From an uncultured Lachnospiraceae bacterium (GTDB taxonomy: Bacteria; Bacillota; Clostridia; Lachnospirales; Lachnospiraceae), in contig CAJUJM010000008.1 of assembly GCA_910586755.1 (NCBI GenBank), positions 1-64,000 of the forward strand: a stretch of DNA of 64,000 nt, read 5' to 3'. Positions 16,457 to 25,839 of the stretch are shown in pieces. The number at the start of each line of letters is the position of its first letter. Position 1 is the first letter of the stretch. Both the position numbers and the translations under genes were made by a program. Below the pieces are notes generated by a model, which saw only the letters and a list, made by a program, of their open reading frames with translations, did not search any database and was not told the origin of the DNA.

Positions 16457-17188
16457 CTATTCCGTCCCCATTAATCTCAGGGCCTCATCTATTTTATGAA
16501 GCTGCCGCTCCATCTCTTTTTCTGCCGTTAAAGCTCCCTCTGTGGCTTTTCCACAGACCGTCTTCTGGTTTTTCAAATGGTTCAAAACCCCTTCTATCCG
16601 TTTTTGTTCCTTATCCAAAAACCGAAGCAACACCGGGTCTTTTTTCTCTATGAGGACAGGACCGTAAAGGTAAATGCTCTCCTGATCCCAGGCCGGGATC
16701 CAGGGCATACCCTCTGTCTGGCTTACCGCCATGACGGTGTAAAATTTCCCTTCCTCCTCCACCATTGCCTCATCTATGAATCCGAATCCCTGCTCTCTTA
16801 AATAGCGGCGCACCTTGTCCAAATCTGACTGGGGAGAAAGTATAAAACGGCCCATGTCCTGCCACACATGCCGTCCCTCGTCCAAAATATGTATGATAAG
16901 CTCTCCTCCCATTCCGGCAATTACCGCCACATCCGCCTCCCCTGGGGAAAGCTTCGAAAGCCCGTCTGACAAACGGGTCTGAATCATTCCCCACAGTCCG
17001 GCCTGGCGGATATGATCCTCTGCCCGCCTAAGAGGCCCCGGGCGCAAGTCCATGGCAATGGCGTTTACAGCAATCCCTCTCTCCACAAGAGCAATGGGGA
17101 TGTAGCCGTGATCCGTTCCCACATCTGCCACACGGCTTTTTTCCGGCGCCATAGAAGCCACCAGCTCCAGTCTCTTTGATAATTTCAT
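16457..17188 (-). CDS. trmK: tRNA (adenine(22)-N1)-methyltransferase
   Basis: This 243-residue SAM-dependent enzyme methylates A22 of tRNA. The SAM motif VADVGTDHGYIPIALVERG lies near residue 20, and the catalytic region AVIAGMGGELI near 90. The short Rossmann domain plus C-terminal helical coiled part matches TrmK (COG2384). It sits after rpoD on the same strand, a frequent Firmicute arrangement. Confidence 0.93.
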   Translation of the reverse strand: MKLSKRLELVASMAPEKSRVADVGTDHGYIPIALVERGIAVNAIAMDLRPGPLRRAEDHIRQAGLWGMIQTRLSDGLSKLSPGEADVAVIAGMGGELIIHILDEGRHVWQDMGRFILSPQSDLDKVRRYLREQGFGFIDEAMVEEEGKFYTVMAVSQTEGMPWIPAWDQESIYLYGPVLIEKKDPVLLRFLDKEQKRIEGVLNHLKNQKTVCGKATEGALTAEKEMERQLHKIDEALRLMGTE

Positions 17189-17240
17189 GTAATGATATAC
17201 TCCATTCTGTGTCCCTGTATCCGGCCGCCCTGCTCCGTCC

Positions 17241-17263
17241 GGGGACAGGAAGCCCCTGTCCCC
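17241..17263 (-). terminator. GC-rich hairpin after rpoD
   Basis: GGGGACAGG (17241-17249) pairs with CCTGTCCCC (17255-17263) directly after the rpoD stop. No T-run follows, so it may only attenuate read-through into trmK or protect the mRNA end. Confidence 0.4.
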
Positions 17264-17273
17264 AGTATCCTGG

Positions 17274-18389
17274 TTAGTCCAGATAATCTTTAAGCTTTTT
17301 GCTCCGGCTTGGATGGCGCAGCTTTCTTAGTGCCTTGGCCTCAATTTGACGGATTCTCTCTCTGGTAACGTTAAATTCTTTTCCCACCTCTTCTAAGGTT
17401 CTGGGCCGTCCATCCACCAGACCAAACCGCAGGGTTAATACCTTCTGTTCCCTCTCTGTGAGAGTGTCTAAAACCTCCATAAGCTGCTCGTGAAGAAGGG
17501 TAAAAGCAGCTGCATCCTGGGGCACCATCACATTGTCATCCTGGATAAAGTCACCCAAATGGCTGTCCTCTTCCTCACCGATAGGCGTCTCTAAGGAAAC
17601 CGGTTCCTGGGAAATTTTCATAATCTCCCGCACCCGCTCTACCGGCACCTCCATTTTTTCCCCAATCTCTTCCGGGGATGGCTCTCTTCCAAGTTCCTGT
17701 AACAGCTGCCTGGATACCCGCACCAGCCGGTTAATAGTCTCTACCATGTGAACCGGAATCCGGATAGTCCGCGCCTGGTCGGCGATGGCCCTGGTAATCG
17801 CCTGACGGATCCACCAGGTAGCATAGGTGCTGAACTTATAGCCCTTGGTGTAGTCGAATTTCTCCACCGCTTTAATGAGCCCTAAGTTTCCTTCCTGTAT
17901 TAAATCCAGAAACTGCATTCCCCTGCCTACATAACGCTTTGCAATGCTGACCACCAGGCGGAGATTTGCTTCTGCCAGGCGCTTTCCCGCTTCCTTATCT
18001 CCCAGCTCCATCCGTTTAGCCAAATCGATCTCCTCCTCCACAGTAAGAAGAGGGATCTTGCCGATCTCCTTTAAATACATGCGGACCGGATCCTCCATGC
18101 TTACCCCTTCCGGCACGGAGAGATCGATATTTTCCATATCAATATCTTCTTCCTCCGTCATCTCTTCCTGGAGAAACAGATCCGCATCAATTTCCTCATC
18201 ATCCATCCTGAGAACGTCAATCTGGTTGTTATCTAAAAATTCGTAAATCTTATCCAGCTTGTCCGGCCCCAGAATCTCCCCCCGGAAAAAGTCTAAAATT
18301 TCCCGGTTTTCCAACACATTTTTTTTCTTTTTTGCCAGGTCCAAAAGCCCGGTAAGCTTGTCCTCAAAACTCACTGTTTTCTCGTCCAT
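17274..18389 (-). CDS. rpoD: Primary sigma factor SigA
   Basis: This roughly 371-residue housekeeping sigma-70 has region 1.1 (first 80 residues), region 1.2 with [20 protein letters not shown], regions 2.3-2.4 with [19 protein letters not shown], region 3 and region 4 with [20 protein letters not shown]. It directs RNA polymerase to TTGACA/TATAAT promoters like those seen throughout this window. The ATG at 18389 is preferred because GGAAGG is nine bases away; the ATG at 18398 abuts it. It forms the usual macromolecular synthesis operon with dnaG. Confidence 0.97.
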   Translation of the reverse strand: MDEKTVSFEDKLTGLLDLAKKKKNVLENREILDFFRGEILGPDKLDKIYEFLDNNQIDVLRMDDEEIDADLFLQEEMTEEEDIDMENIDLSVPEGVSMEDPVRMYLKEIGKIPLLTVEEEIDLAKRMELGDKEAGKRLAEANLRLVVSIAKRYVGRGMQFLDLIQEGNLGLIKAVEKFDYTKGYKFSTYATWWIRQAITRAIADQARTIRIPVHMVETINRLVRVSRQLLQELGREPSPEEIGEKMEVPVERVREIMKISQEPVSLETPIGEEEDSHLGDFIQDDNVMVPQDAAAFTLLHEQLMEVLDTLTEREQKVLTLRFGLVDGRPRTLEEVGKEFNVTRERIRQIEAKALRKLRHPSRSKKLKDYLD

Positions 18390-18420
18390 ATTCCCCATCC
18401 TTCCGCAGTTAGTATCCCGG

Positions 18421-20190
18421 TTATTCCAGTGAAATATACAGTTTCTGAACTGCTGCCTGCTCTTTTATAATTTTCTGAAGCTCCTCAATGTCTTTGGCAT
18501 TGCGGCTGGCGGCGTCTAAGCTGTTTTTCTTAATTTTACGGACTGTATCCGAAAACGCCTTCTTTTGTTCCTCATTGCTCAACGACTCCTTAAGACTTGC
18601 ATGAAACAGAGCCGCCACCTGCTTATAGGTATCTTCGTCATTAATAAAATGGTTTAAAATGGACGCCGGATTCAAATTTCCGGCTGCATGTCCTGCAAAC
18701 ACCATCTCTGCTGTCTGACGGTACAAATCCTCCACAAAATCCTCCGGAGTGATAATTCCCTCAATCTTGTCAAACAGAGCCGGGTTCTCAATGAGCCAGG
18801 TAAGAAGAAGCCGTTCTGACTGTCTGGCCCCGTCCTCCTTCTCCTTTCCCCGCCGCTTTGTCCCTTCTTCTCCGGCAGGCTGTCTGGGCAGAGTCCCGGG
18901 AGCCATCTTGCTTCCCAGGCTGTTTACCAACCTGCGGAGATCCTCATAGGGAATAAAGTGTTCCCTGGAAATGGCCTGGATATAGTTGTCCCGCTCCAGG
19001 GCCTCAGGAAATTCCAAAAGTTTCCTGGCTGTTTCCCGGTAAAACTTTGTTTTCTGCTCCGGATCTTCCATATCGTATCCCCGCTTTAACACATCTATCT
19101 CAAAGAGAAAGCTGTTTTTTGCCTGGGCTATCCGCTGCCGGAAAGCTTCCGGCCCCAGATTTTTCATAAATTCATCCGGATCCTTCCAGGGCTGCATGTT
19201 CAAAACTTTAACCGACATTCCTGCTTCTTTTAATATGGGAATGGCCCTTAGGGCGGCCCTGACACCGGCCCCATCGCTGTCATAGGTAAGGATAACCTGA
19301 TCCGTATAGCGTTTTAAAAGCGCTGCCTGCTGAGGGGTAAAGGCTGTCCCCAAAGACGCCACCGCATTGGTAAAGCCTGCCTGATGCATGGCGATTACAT
19401 CCATATAGCCCTCACAGATCAGCAGATATTTTTCTCTGGAAGTGCGGGCAAAGTTCAGACCGTAAAGGTTTCGGCTCTTGTCAAAGACTTTGGTCTCCGG
19501 AGAATTCAGATATTTGGGTTCCCCGTCTCCCATAACCCGGCCTCCGAAACCGATGACCCGGTTATTCACATCCAGAATCGGAAACATAACCCGGTTCCAA
19601 AATTTGTCGTGGGCCCCCCGTTCCTCAATGGTTACAAGGCCGGTCTGGGCAAGAAGGCTGTCCTCATAACCTTTGCTTTTCAGATAACGGTACAGATCAT
19701 CGCTGGTCTTATTGGCAAAGCCCAGGCCAAAATGGCGAATAGTTTCCTCTGAAAGCTTCCTTCCTGTCAGATAGCCATAGCCTGAGGCCCCCTGCGGATG
19801 TTTTAGCTGATAGTAAAAATAATTGGCGACCAGCTTGTTAATCTCCAGAAGAGACGCCCGCAGATCCGCCTGGGCTCTGGCCTCCTTGCTGTATTCCATC
19901 TTGGGAAGCGTTATTCCCGCCCTGTCTGCCAGGGCGTTCATGGCTTCCGGAAAGGAATAGTTCTCATATTCCATTAAAAAAGTCAGTACATTCCCCCCTG
20001 CCCCGCAGCCAAAACAGTAGTACATCTGCTTTCCCGGTGAAACGGAAAAGGATGGGGATTTTTCGTTATGAAAAGGGCAAAGGCCGAAGTAACTGCTTCC
20101 CTTTTTTTGAAGCTTCACATATCCGGAAATCACGTCCACGATGTCGTTCTTCATCCGTACCTCTTCAATAATTTCCTCTGGATAATACAT
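18421..20190 (-). CDS. dnaG: DNA primase
   Basis: This 589-residue primase makes RNA primers at the replication fork. The N-terminal zinc finger shows [11 protein letters not shown] with a second pair CFGC. The Toprim core contains [14 protein letters not shown] and YDSDGAG, and the C-terminal part is the helicase-binding domain. It follows dgt by 12 bases and precedes rpoD. Length is normal. Confidence 0.97.
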   Translation of the reverse strand: MYYPEEIIEEVRMKNDIVDVISGYVKLQKKGSSYFGLCPFHNEKSPSFSVSPGKQMYYCFGCGAGGNVLTFLMEYENYSFPEAMNALADRAGITLPKMEYSKEARAQADLRASLLEINKLVANYFYYQLKHPQGASGYGYLTGRKLSEETIRHFGLGFANKTSDDLYRYLKSKGYEDSLLAQTGLVTIEERGAHDKFWNRVMFPILDVNNRVIGFGGRVMGDGEPKYLNSPETKVFDKSRNLYGLNFARTSREKYLLICEGYMDVIAMHQAGFTNAVASLGTAFTPQQAALLKRYTDQVILTYDSDGAGVRAALRAIPILKEAGMSVKVLNMQPWKDPDEFMKNLGPEAFRQRIAQAKNSFLFEIDVLKRGYDMEDPEQKTKFYRETARKLLEFPEALERDNYIQAISREHFIPYEDLRRLVNSLGSKMAPGTLPRQPAGEEGTKRRGKEKEDGARQSERLLLTWLIENPALFDKIEGIITPEDFVEDLYRQTAEMVFAGHAAGNLNPASILNHFINDEDTYKQVAALFHASLKESLSNEEQKKAFSDTVRKIKKNSLDAASRNAKDIEELQKIIKEQAAVQKLYISLE

Positions 20191-20202
20191 AGCTTTTCCT
20201 CT

Positions 20203-21204
20203 CTATTTCCATGCCCTGGGCACAAAAAGCTCTTCAAACTTATCAATGGCGTAGCTGTCGCTCATGCCTGCTATGTAATCGCAGACCGCCCGCTCCTTTT
20301 TCTCTCCGCCTTCCATCAGGTTTAAATATTCTTCGGGAAGCTGTTCCACATGCTCCATATAGTAGCAGAACAGATGCTCAATCATCCTCTTGGCCTTTCC
20401 CTCTTCCGCCTTTGGAATCTCGCTCTCGTATACATTTTCAAACATCCACCGGCGAAGCCCTTTCATAGCTTCCTCCATCCCCGGCGACATGGAGATGGCG
20501 GGATTTCCCATGCTGTTGAATATAATATCATGGATCATCACATCCAGCCGCTCTCTTACACTGTGGCCCAACACATCTGTATACTCTGCCGGAAGATCGG
20601 ATTCCACAAACAGCTTGGCGCGAATTGCGTCGTCAATGTCGTGGTTGATATAGGCAATTTTATCAGACAGGCGGACAATGGCTCCCTCCAAGGTAGACGG
20701 ATGTCCCGATGTCCTGTGATTTAATATGCCGTCTCTCACTTCCCAGGTAAGGTTTAAACCCCGGCCGCCTTTCTCCAAAACCTCCACCACCCGGACGCTC
20801 TGACGGTAATGGGCAAAGCCGTCTGAACAAAGGCGGTTTAATACTTCCTCTCCGGTATGCCCAAAGGGAGTGTGGCCCAAATCATGGCCCAGGGCAATGG
20901 CCTCTGTGAGCGTTTCATTGAGAAGGAGTGATTTGGCTACCGTCCTGGCAATCTGGGCAACCTCCAAAGTATGGGTGAGCCGGGTCCGGTAATGGTCTCC
21001 TTCCGGATCCAGAAATACCTGGGTTTTATGCTTAAGTCTGCGGAAAGCCTTGCAGTGAAGGATCCGATCTCTGTCCCTCTGGTACTCCGGGCGGATATCA
21101 CAGAGAGGCTCCGCCTCATCTCTGCCCCTGGTATCCCTGCTAAGGGCGGCATAGGGGCTTAAATACTCTGCTTCCCACTGTTCCATAGATTCCCGAATGG
21201 TCAT
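20203..21204 (-). CDS. dgt: Deoxyguanosinetriphosphate triphosphohydrolase (HD domain)
   Basis: This 333-residue HD hydrolase removes triphosphate from dGTP or other dNTPs. The metal site is visible as RLTHTLEVAQIA and HDLGHTPFGHTGEEVLN near residues 75-125, with INHDIDDAIRA further on. It leads the dgt-dnaG-rpoD operon typical of Clostridia. A GAGAGGAA site precedes the ATG. Confidence 0.94.
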   Translation of the reverse strand: MTIRESMEQWEAEYLSPYAALSRDTRGRDEAEPLCDIRPEYQRDRDRILHCKAFRRLKHKTQVFLDPEGDHYRTRLTHTLEVAQIARTVAKSLLLNETLTEAIALGHDLGHTPFGHTGEEVLNRLCSDGFAHYRQSVRVVEVLEKGGRGLNLTWEVRDGILNHRTSGHPSTLEGAIVRLSDKIAYINHDIDDAIRAKLFVESDLPAEYTDVLGHSVRERLDVMIHDIIFNSMGNPAISMSPGMEEAMKGLRRWMFENVYESEIPKAEEGKAKRMIEHLFCYYMEHVEQLPEEYLNLMEGGEKKERAVCDYIAGMSDSYAIDKFEELFVPRAWK

Positions 21205-21319
21205 CCGGCCACTTCCTCTCTTGTTACCGGCTTTCGCCGGGGCTGTCTCATGTTGTAGCAGTTCATCTCAAATTCCCGCCGTCTGAACTGTTACCTCATA
21301 ATTTTAGATATACTTTACT

Positions 21320-21325
21320 ATTATA
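21320..21325 (-). promoter_or_regulatory. Promoter -10 of dgt-dnaG-rpoD operon
   Basis: The minus strand reads TGATATAAT, an extended -10 box, with a weak -35. The start near 21313 leaves a leader of about 110 bases containing a CCGGC/GCCGG hairpin near 21225-21240. Confidence 0.5.
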
Positions 21326-21364
21326 TCACACCCCTTGACATTTTAATACCTTTTCAGTATAAAA

Positions 21365-21413
21365 AATAAGGCTGTCCCCAGCGAAACCACACGCTTTTGG
21401 GGACAGCCTTATT
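21365..21413 (-). terminator. Terminator of small XRE gene
   Basis: Arms AATAAGGCTGTCCCC (21365-21379) and its complement (21399-21413) form a perfect 15-bp stem. On the minus strand it is followed by TTTTTTAT, a strong intrinsic terminator. Confidence 0.8.
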
Positions 21414-21475
21414 TCTTCTGTCTATTCATCTCTTTAATTGGTCACCTGCTAGTCACATGCTGAATTGCTTTCCAG

Positions 21476-21715
21476 TTACTCGTCTTGCTCCAGGTTGTCA
21501 AACGTATCGCAATCGTAAAACTCCCGAATGGTCATGCCCAATCCTTCTGCAATCTTCTTGATGTTTACAATGCCCGGATTCTTGCTCTTTCCATTCATAA
21601 TGCTTTTTACGGTAGACGGCGGCATTCCGGTACGATAGGATAACTCATACATGGAAAGCCGCTGCGCCTTGCTCAGTTCCCGGATCCTTACAATGGTTGC
21701 TTCGTTTACCTTCAT
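21476..21715 (-). CDS. Small XRE-family HTH regulator
   Basis: This 79-residue protein is little more than a Cro/CI helix-turn-helix: LSMYELSYRTGMPPSTVKSI is the HTH and NPGIVNIKKIAEGLGMTI the fourth helix. The ATG at 21715 is chosen because AAAGGAGAG is eight bases before it; the ATG at 21721 is too close. It is monocistronic with its own terminator. Target unknown. Confidence 0.85.
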   Translation of the reverse strand: MKVNEATIVRIRELSKAQRLSMYELSYRTGMPPSTVKSIMNGKSKNPGIVNIKKIAEGLGMTIREFYDCDTFDNLEQDE

Positions 21716-21865
21716 ACACATCTCTCCTTTATAATCCTAGTGTAGACGATATTTCCATAAAATGGGGCTATTCCTTCGTCTTTTGGGAAATATTTTTTCA
21801 AAATTCCCACTTTGCATGCATTTTCTCTTCTAAAACCCCTTTCTCTGAATATTCTGACAGGAATA

Positions 21866-23251
21866 TTATTCTCCTTTGGTCAATCTGTCCGAATGCCACC
21901 AAATATTAAGATTCTCTTTTGGCCAGATTATCTCATTGGAAACATATTGAAAGCTATCGTCTTCTAAGATCCGAATCACGGTTTTATGGGCATAAGATCT
22001 GGATGTATTTTCGTAAGGGTATACTGCATGAACCGTAAGCGTAATGGTCCCGTCCTGGTTTTCTGTATAGCTTACTACTTCCGGGTATGGAATTTCAGGA
22101 TACTCTGCCTCATCGATTCCCCTGGGGCTGTATTCATAAGCTGAGCTTTCCGGCAAATAAACGGTTTTAGACCGCAGTTTTTCCCTGTCTATGTCAAAGT
22201 ATGTCATAATGACATGTTCAAATATATCATCTGGTATCTGATATCGGGTTTTTGTCCCCTCTACCTCTGCAGCAATAAAGGGAATCGGCTGGTCATACAA
22301 ACGGGGATAAAAAATGTCGAACACATCAGAAAAATCCAGTTCTCCATAATCTTCTCTGCTCCAGTCGGAAAGAAACAGATTGTTTTCTCTATAGCCGGCA
22401 GGTAAAATACACTGCCGGTTCCATTCCCGGCATCTCTCGTCTAAAGGCAGTACCCGAAGAGCCGTATGTTCCTGTCCGTCACTTAAGGTAAGGGCAAATT
22501 CTTCCTCCGAAAAATACCTTCCCTCAAGCAACAGATACCCATCCTCGGTATATTTCCAAAAGCTGGCCGGGTAGCTTACCCTGCTTTCCCTCTGAAAATT
22601 CCCGCCTTTATCCAGCCGGTAACATGCTCTGGTAACCATCATATCGCCGTCTTTGGTTTTTAAATCATAGGTGGTAAAAACATCCCGGCCGGCAATCACT
22701 ATAACGGTCAGTTCTGAAGGCTTCTTTTCTTCTGCCATCCTGCAGAATTCCAACGCCCGGTCCGCTCCTTCCATATTTACCTGATTTCCGCTGTCAACAG
22801 CCACGTAGCCATTCTCCCCAAGGCTGGAAACCATACGCTCCGCCATTTCCCAATCATAAGGCGCCTCTGTTTTTCCCATCTCGTCATAAAGAATCTGGTA
22901 AATCCCGGCCATATCCTCTTCCATCAATGTAATATGATACACCTTTCCCAGCTGTGCAGGGTAGGTTTCTAAGATGCTGCCGTCATACTGGATTTCAATC
23001 ACATCCCCCTCCTGCAATTTCAAGTTTTCCTCATTTATCACATAGATTCTGTCTGCTGATAAAAGTTCTAAAGAGCCTTCCACCGGCTCTGCTAAAATCA
23101 TTTCGTCACCCGCTTCCACTACGGTTGCCTGAAAAACTGCCGGGGCCGCGGTCTGGTCTTCATTGTCCGGCAATTCCTCTTTGCATGCCGTTAAAATAAG
23201 CACAAACAGGATTGGGATTGTAAGTAAAATTTTCCGGTATTTTTTCGTCAT
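21866..23251 (-). CDS. Hypothetical lipoprotein
   Basis: This 461-residue protein starts with a lipoprotein signal (ILLTIPILFVLILTAC), so the Cys at about residue 23 would be lipidated and the rest surface-exposed. The body contains a short OB-like start with VEAGDEMILAEPVEGSL and later a beta-rich domain. I recognise no catalytic motif. It is 21 bases downstream of the GyrI-like gene and probably transcribed with it. Confidence 0.75.
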   Translation of the reverse strand: MTKKYRKILLTIPILFVLILTACKEELPDNEDQTAAPAVFQATVVEAGDEMILAEPVEGSLELLSADRIYVINEENLKLQEGDVIEIQYDGSILETYPAQLGKVYHITLMEEDMAGIYQILYDEMGKTEAPYDWEMAERMVSSLGENGYVAVDSGNQVNMEGADRALEFCRMAEEKKPSELTVIVIAGRDVFTTYDLKTKDGDMMVTRACYRLDKGGNFQRESRVSYPASFWKYTEDGYLLLEGRYFSEEEFALTLSDGQEHTALRVLPLDERCREWNRQCILPAGYRENNLFLSDWSREDYGELDFSDVFDIFYPRLYDQPIPFIAAEVEGTKTRYQIPDDIFEHVIMTYFDIDREKLRSKTVYLPESSAYEYSPRGIDEAEYPEIPYPEVVSYTENQDGTITLTVHAVYPYENTSRSYAHKTVIRILEDDSFQYVSNEIIWPKENLNIWWHSDRLTKGE

Positions 23252-23272
23252 GATCGTTTGGCCTTCCCTTTT

Positions 23273-23905
23273 CTATCTCTTCTTAATGGGATGTCTGATA
23301 ACTGTTTTCCACTTTTCCGGCGCCACCTTTCTGGCATCTGACATATAGATTTCATGATGCAGCCTGGTCCCACTGAAATCGTTCACATATCCATTTTTCT
23401 CTAAGTACTCATCCATCAAGGCAACCGTGGCAGGCTCATTGTCAAAGGATCCAAGATGCATGATCTGGACGCACAATCCCTCGTCAATAGTGAGGAATTC
23501 TGCTGACGAGCAATCCAGTTTTTTCTTTTTTGAAGCAGTTTCCACCGCCCAGGCAAAGTTCTCTTCTGTAATAAAATCCGGCAGTCTGATAACCGAAATC
23601 CAATTGAAGGAGTCCTTATCGGAATAGTCAACATACTCTGCCCCATTTTGCCACCAGAATCCCTCCAGAGGCGGCACCACATACTCAAAAAAACCTTCAA
23701 TCTTATAATCGGTCTTGTAGCTCATCTTTAATGTATAAGCCACTGCATATAAAACTCCAATGGCCTGCTGGTAAGCTCCGCCTTCCTGGTTGGGATCTCC
23801 TTTCCCTCTTACCGCTATGTAATTCGCTTCGGGAACCGTCACGATTTCCGGCCTGCTTTTCGGCATGTAAAACTCTTTATACTCTTTCTTAAAATCAAAT
23901 GCCAA
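23273..23905 (-). CDS. GyrI-like small-molecule-binding protein
   Basis: This 210-residue protein resembles the GyrI-like (SOUL/BmrR effector) fold: it opens EIVTVPEANYIAVRGKGDP, has the aromatic EGFFEYVVPPLEGFWW, and ends with a DARKVAPEKWKTVIRHPIKK segment common in Clostridia. It has no DNA-binding domain, so it probably binds or hydrolyses small toxic molecules. It overlaps nothing and starts directly after the 69-aa gene stop. Confidence 0.8.
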   Translation of the reverse strand: MAFDFKKEYKEFYMPKSRPEIVTVPEANYIAVRGKGDPNQEGGAYQQAIGVLYAVAYTLKMSYKTDYKIEGFFEYVVPPLEGFWWQNGAEYVDYSDKDSFNWISVIRLPDFITEENFAWAVETASKKKKLDCSSAEFLTIDEGLCVQIMHLGSFDNEPATVALMDEYLEKNGYVNDFSGTRLHHEIYMSDARKVAPEKWKTVIRHPIKKR

Positions 23906-24115
23906 TTACTCCGCCTCCTTCTCAAATACCACTGTCTGCTCTTTCATTGAAATCTTTCCTACTTTATATCCATATTGCAGCAGTTCTTTCTTGTAAGTCA
24001 GGAAAGAATGATCAATTGGCTGTCCATTGATCTGTTCAATCTCTGCATAGGTCAGTTTGAAATAATCTGTGCCATTTTCTTTTATCCACTTCCATAGGGG
24101 ATCGTATTTACTCAT
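23906..24115 (-). CDS. Small DUF7662-like protein
   Basis: This 69-residue protein opens SKYDPLWKWIKENG and contains LTYAEIEQINGQPID, a pattern I associate with the DUF7662 family of short Firmicute proteins. No function is established. It directly abuts the GyrI-like gene and has an AAGGAG ribosome site. Family naming is from memory. Confidence 0.65.
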   Translation of the reverse strand: MSKYDPLWKWIKENGTDYFKLTYAEIEQINGQPIDHSFLTYKKELLQYGYKVGKISMKEQTVVFEKEAE

Positions 24116-24149
24116 AATTTGTTCACACTCCTTAAAAGAATTATACTTT

Positions 24150-24456
24150 TTAACCTTTTACTTGCCAATAGCCGCTTCTGGCGCCTCCAACCCTTTCCAG
24201 CATTCCTCTCTCTGGCAATTCCTTAATACTCTTTTTGACAGCTCTGGTTAAATCTTTTAGTGAACTTTTCGGTGAACTTCATATGAAGATCTATATAAAT
24301 TCACCCTGAAACTATCGCCTATTTCAAGTAATTCCGGTTCTCTAAGCCCATACTCTTTACAAGAGCTAAACATTCTTTTTATACCTGTTCCCCAGCTTTC
24401 TATGATTTTCATCCTACTAAATATTTCAGCAATACACCTATTTCGAATTTTAGAAC
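24150..24456 (-). pseudogene. 3' remnant of AlbA_2/Schlafen-type ATP-binding protein
   Basis: The minus strand encodes IRNRCIAEIFSRMKIIESWG, TGIKRMFSSCKEYGL and GDSFRVNLYR. This is the C-terminal HATPase_c_4 signature of AlbA_2/RecG-like regulators ('RNPLLAE..IERWGTGI'). A stop follows at 24257, and in another frame a winged-helix end (KELPERGMLERVGGARSGYW) runs to 24152. So the gene has lost its 5' part and has at least one frameshift. It lies between the DUF7662-like gene and an extended -10 promoter at 24484. Confidence 0.6.
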
Positions 24457-24483
24457 CTCCCTCCTTGTATCGTTGTTTTTCAT

Positions 24484-24489
24484 ATTATA
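24484..24489 (-). promoter_or_regulatory. Promoter -10 upstream of AlbA remnant
   Basis: The minus strand reads TGATATAAT followed by AAGGAGGGAGG but then no start codon. It appears to be a promoter and ribosome site fused by deletion to the remnant. It may now drive the three genes downstream of it. Confidence 0.45.
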
Positions 24490-24547
24490 TCATTTCTCCC
24501 ATAATAAAACATCTTATTTTTCCCATTCACTATCCCCTCAACAATTT

Positions 24548-24576
24548 AAGCCTTCAAGTATTTCACTCAAAGGCTT
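24548..24576. terminator. Hairpin downstream of ABC permease
   Basis: AAGCCTT (24548-24554) pairs with AAGGCTT (24570-24576). It follows the permease stop by 72 bases; the T-run is weak. Confidence 0.35.
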
Positions 24577-24647
24577 GTTTTCTATAACCCGATTCTTTCC
24601 TATGAATAGTTTTAGTATACTAAATAACTATCCTAAATACAAGATCA

Positions 24648-25391
24648 CTATTCCCATTTAAAAAACCGGATGGCAACCCCTCCGCAAATAATCATTAACG
24701 CCAGCAGAATTGCAATGGGGATTCCCACTGACTTAAGGGGCAATCCTAATGATGTTGCTTTAAGCAGCTTTATCCCCTGTGTCAACGGCAAAAGATCCGC
24801 TGTTTTCTGCAATACCGGCGGCATCGCTTCATAGGGCAGCGTAGCCCCTGAGAAAATCAGCATTGGAAAATACAGAATACTGGCGGCTGCACTGGCGGTT
24901 TTTACGTCAGGAGCAACTCCTCCTGCCATCAGTCCTATGCTGAACATGGACAGCATTACCAAAATGTATGTCACCAAAAACAGTCCAGTGGAGCCATGAA
25001 ACCTGCATCCAAAAAACAGAAAAAGTGTTCCCCAAACCAATGCTAAAGACAACAGAGAATAAATTCCGTAGATTGTCACCCATACTGCCAGCAAAAATGC
25101 CGGATTTGTTGGTGTTACCTGATATCGTTTCAATATTTTCTTATTCCGGTAATCAGAAATTAATAGCGGAAGCCCCATAACGCCGCCTGCACAGATTGCT
25201 ATGGCAGACAGCGCCCCCAGAGACTGTTCCAGAAAGGAATACTCTGCCCCAAAAAAGGCGGGCTTATTTCCATAAATAGCGCCTAATATCACAGCCAATG
25301 CTACCGGCATACAAAGGGCAAAGATCACCATATCGATTCCCCGGAAAGAGAGCTTCAGTTCTGTTTTCAACACAGTAATAAATTTATTCAT
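24648..25391 (-). CDS. ABC-2-type transporter permease
   Basis: This roughly 247-residue membrane protein has six helices and the ABC-2 layout: basic start FITVLKTELKLSFRGIDM, a central GVMGLPLLISDYRNKKILKR loop typical of DrrB-like drug exporters, and a SAAASILYFPMLIFSGATLP helix. The ATG at 25391 has GGAGG upstream and overlaps the ATPase stop by 8 bases. Its ATPase partner is truncated, so the transporter is probably not functional unless another ATPase serves it. Confidence 0.85.
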   Translation of the reverse strand: MNKFITVLKTELKLSFRGIDMVIFALCMPVALAVILGAIYGNKPAFFGAEYSFLEQSLGALSAIAICAGGVMGLPLLISDYRNKKILKRYQVTPTNPAFLLAVWVTIYGIYSLLSLALVWGTLFLFFGCRFHGSTGLFLVTYILVMLSMFSIGLMAGGVAPDVKTASAAASILYFPMLIFSGATLPYEAMPPVLQKTADLLPLTQGIKLLKATSLGLPLKSVGIPIAILLALMIICGGVAIRFFKWE

Positions 25392-25826
25392 CTCCTGTCT
25401 CCTCCTCCCCGGTAAACCACAAATATGCATCTTCCAGTCTGTCATAGGGACTTTGTTTCACTGCCTCCTGCACCGTCCCTTCAAACACAAATCCTCCGTC
25501 TTTTAAAATGCCAATCCGGTCACAAAGGACTTCCACCTCGTCCATAAAATGGGAAGAAAGGAAAACGGTCAGCCCCTGTTTTTTTAATTCCTTCAGACAC
25601 TTCCAGACCTCTCTCCTGGCTTTCGTATCCAGCCCAGTGGTCAGTTCATCCAAAAATGCCACTTTGGGATTGGGAATCAGCGCAAGTACCAGGAATAGTT
25701 TCTGTTTCTGGCCTCCCGATAATTGACTGACAAAAGCGTCTTTCTTCTCTGCCAGATCAAACTTTTGCAGCAGTTCTCCATAATCTGCAAAATATCTGTA
25801 AAGGCAGGCGCTCTTCCTCCTTTTTG
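25384..25826 (-). pseudogene. 5'-truncated ABC transporter ATPase
   Basis: The reading frame holds the C-terminal half of a DrrA/CcmA-type ATPase: signature QLSGGQKQKLFLV, Walker B VAFLDELTTGLD and FLSSHFMDEVEVLCDR. The Walker A and Q-loop are missing, because the frame runs into the end of the MerR gene after only about 50 residues of upstream sequence. No ATG or GTG with a ribosome site begins a usable protein above residue MAFLDE (25662). I read this as a deletion that removed about 130 codons. Confidence 0.75.
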
Positions 25827-25839
25827 AAGTATAGTAAGA

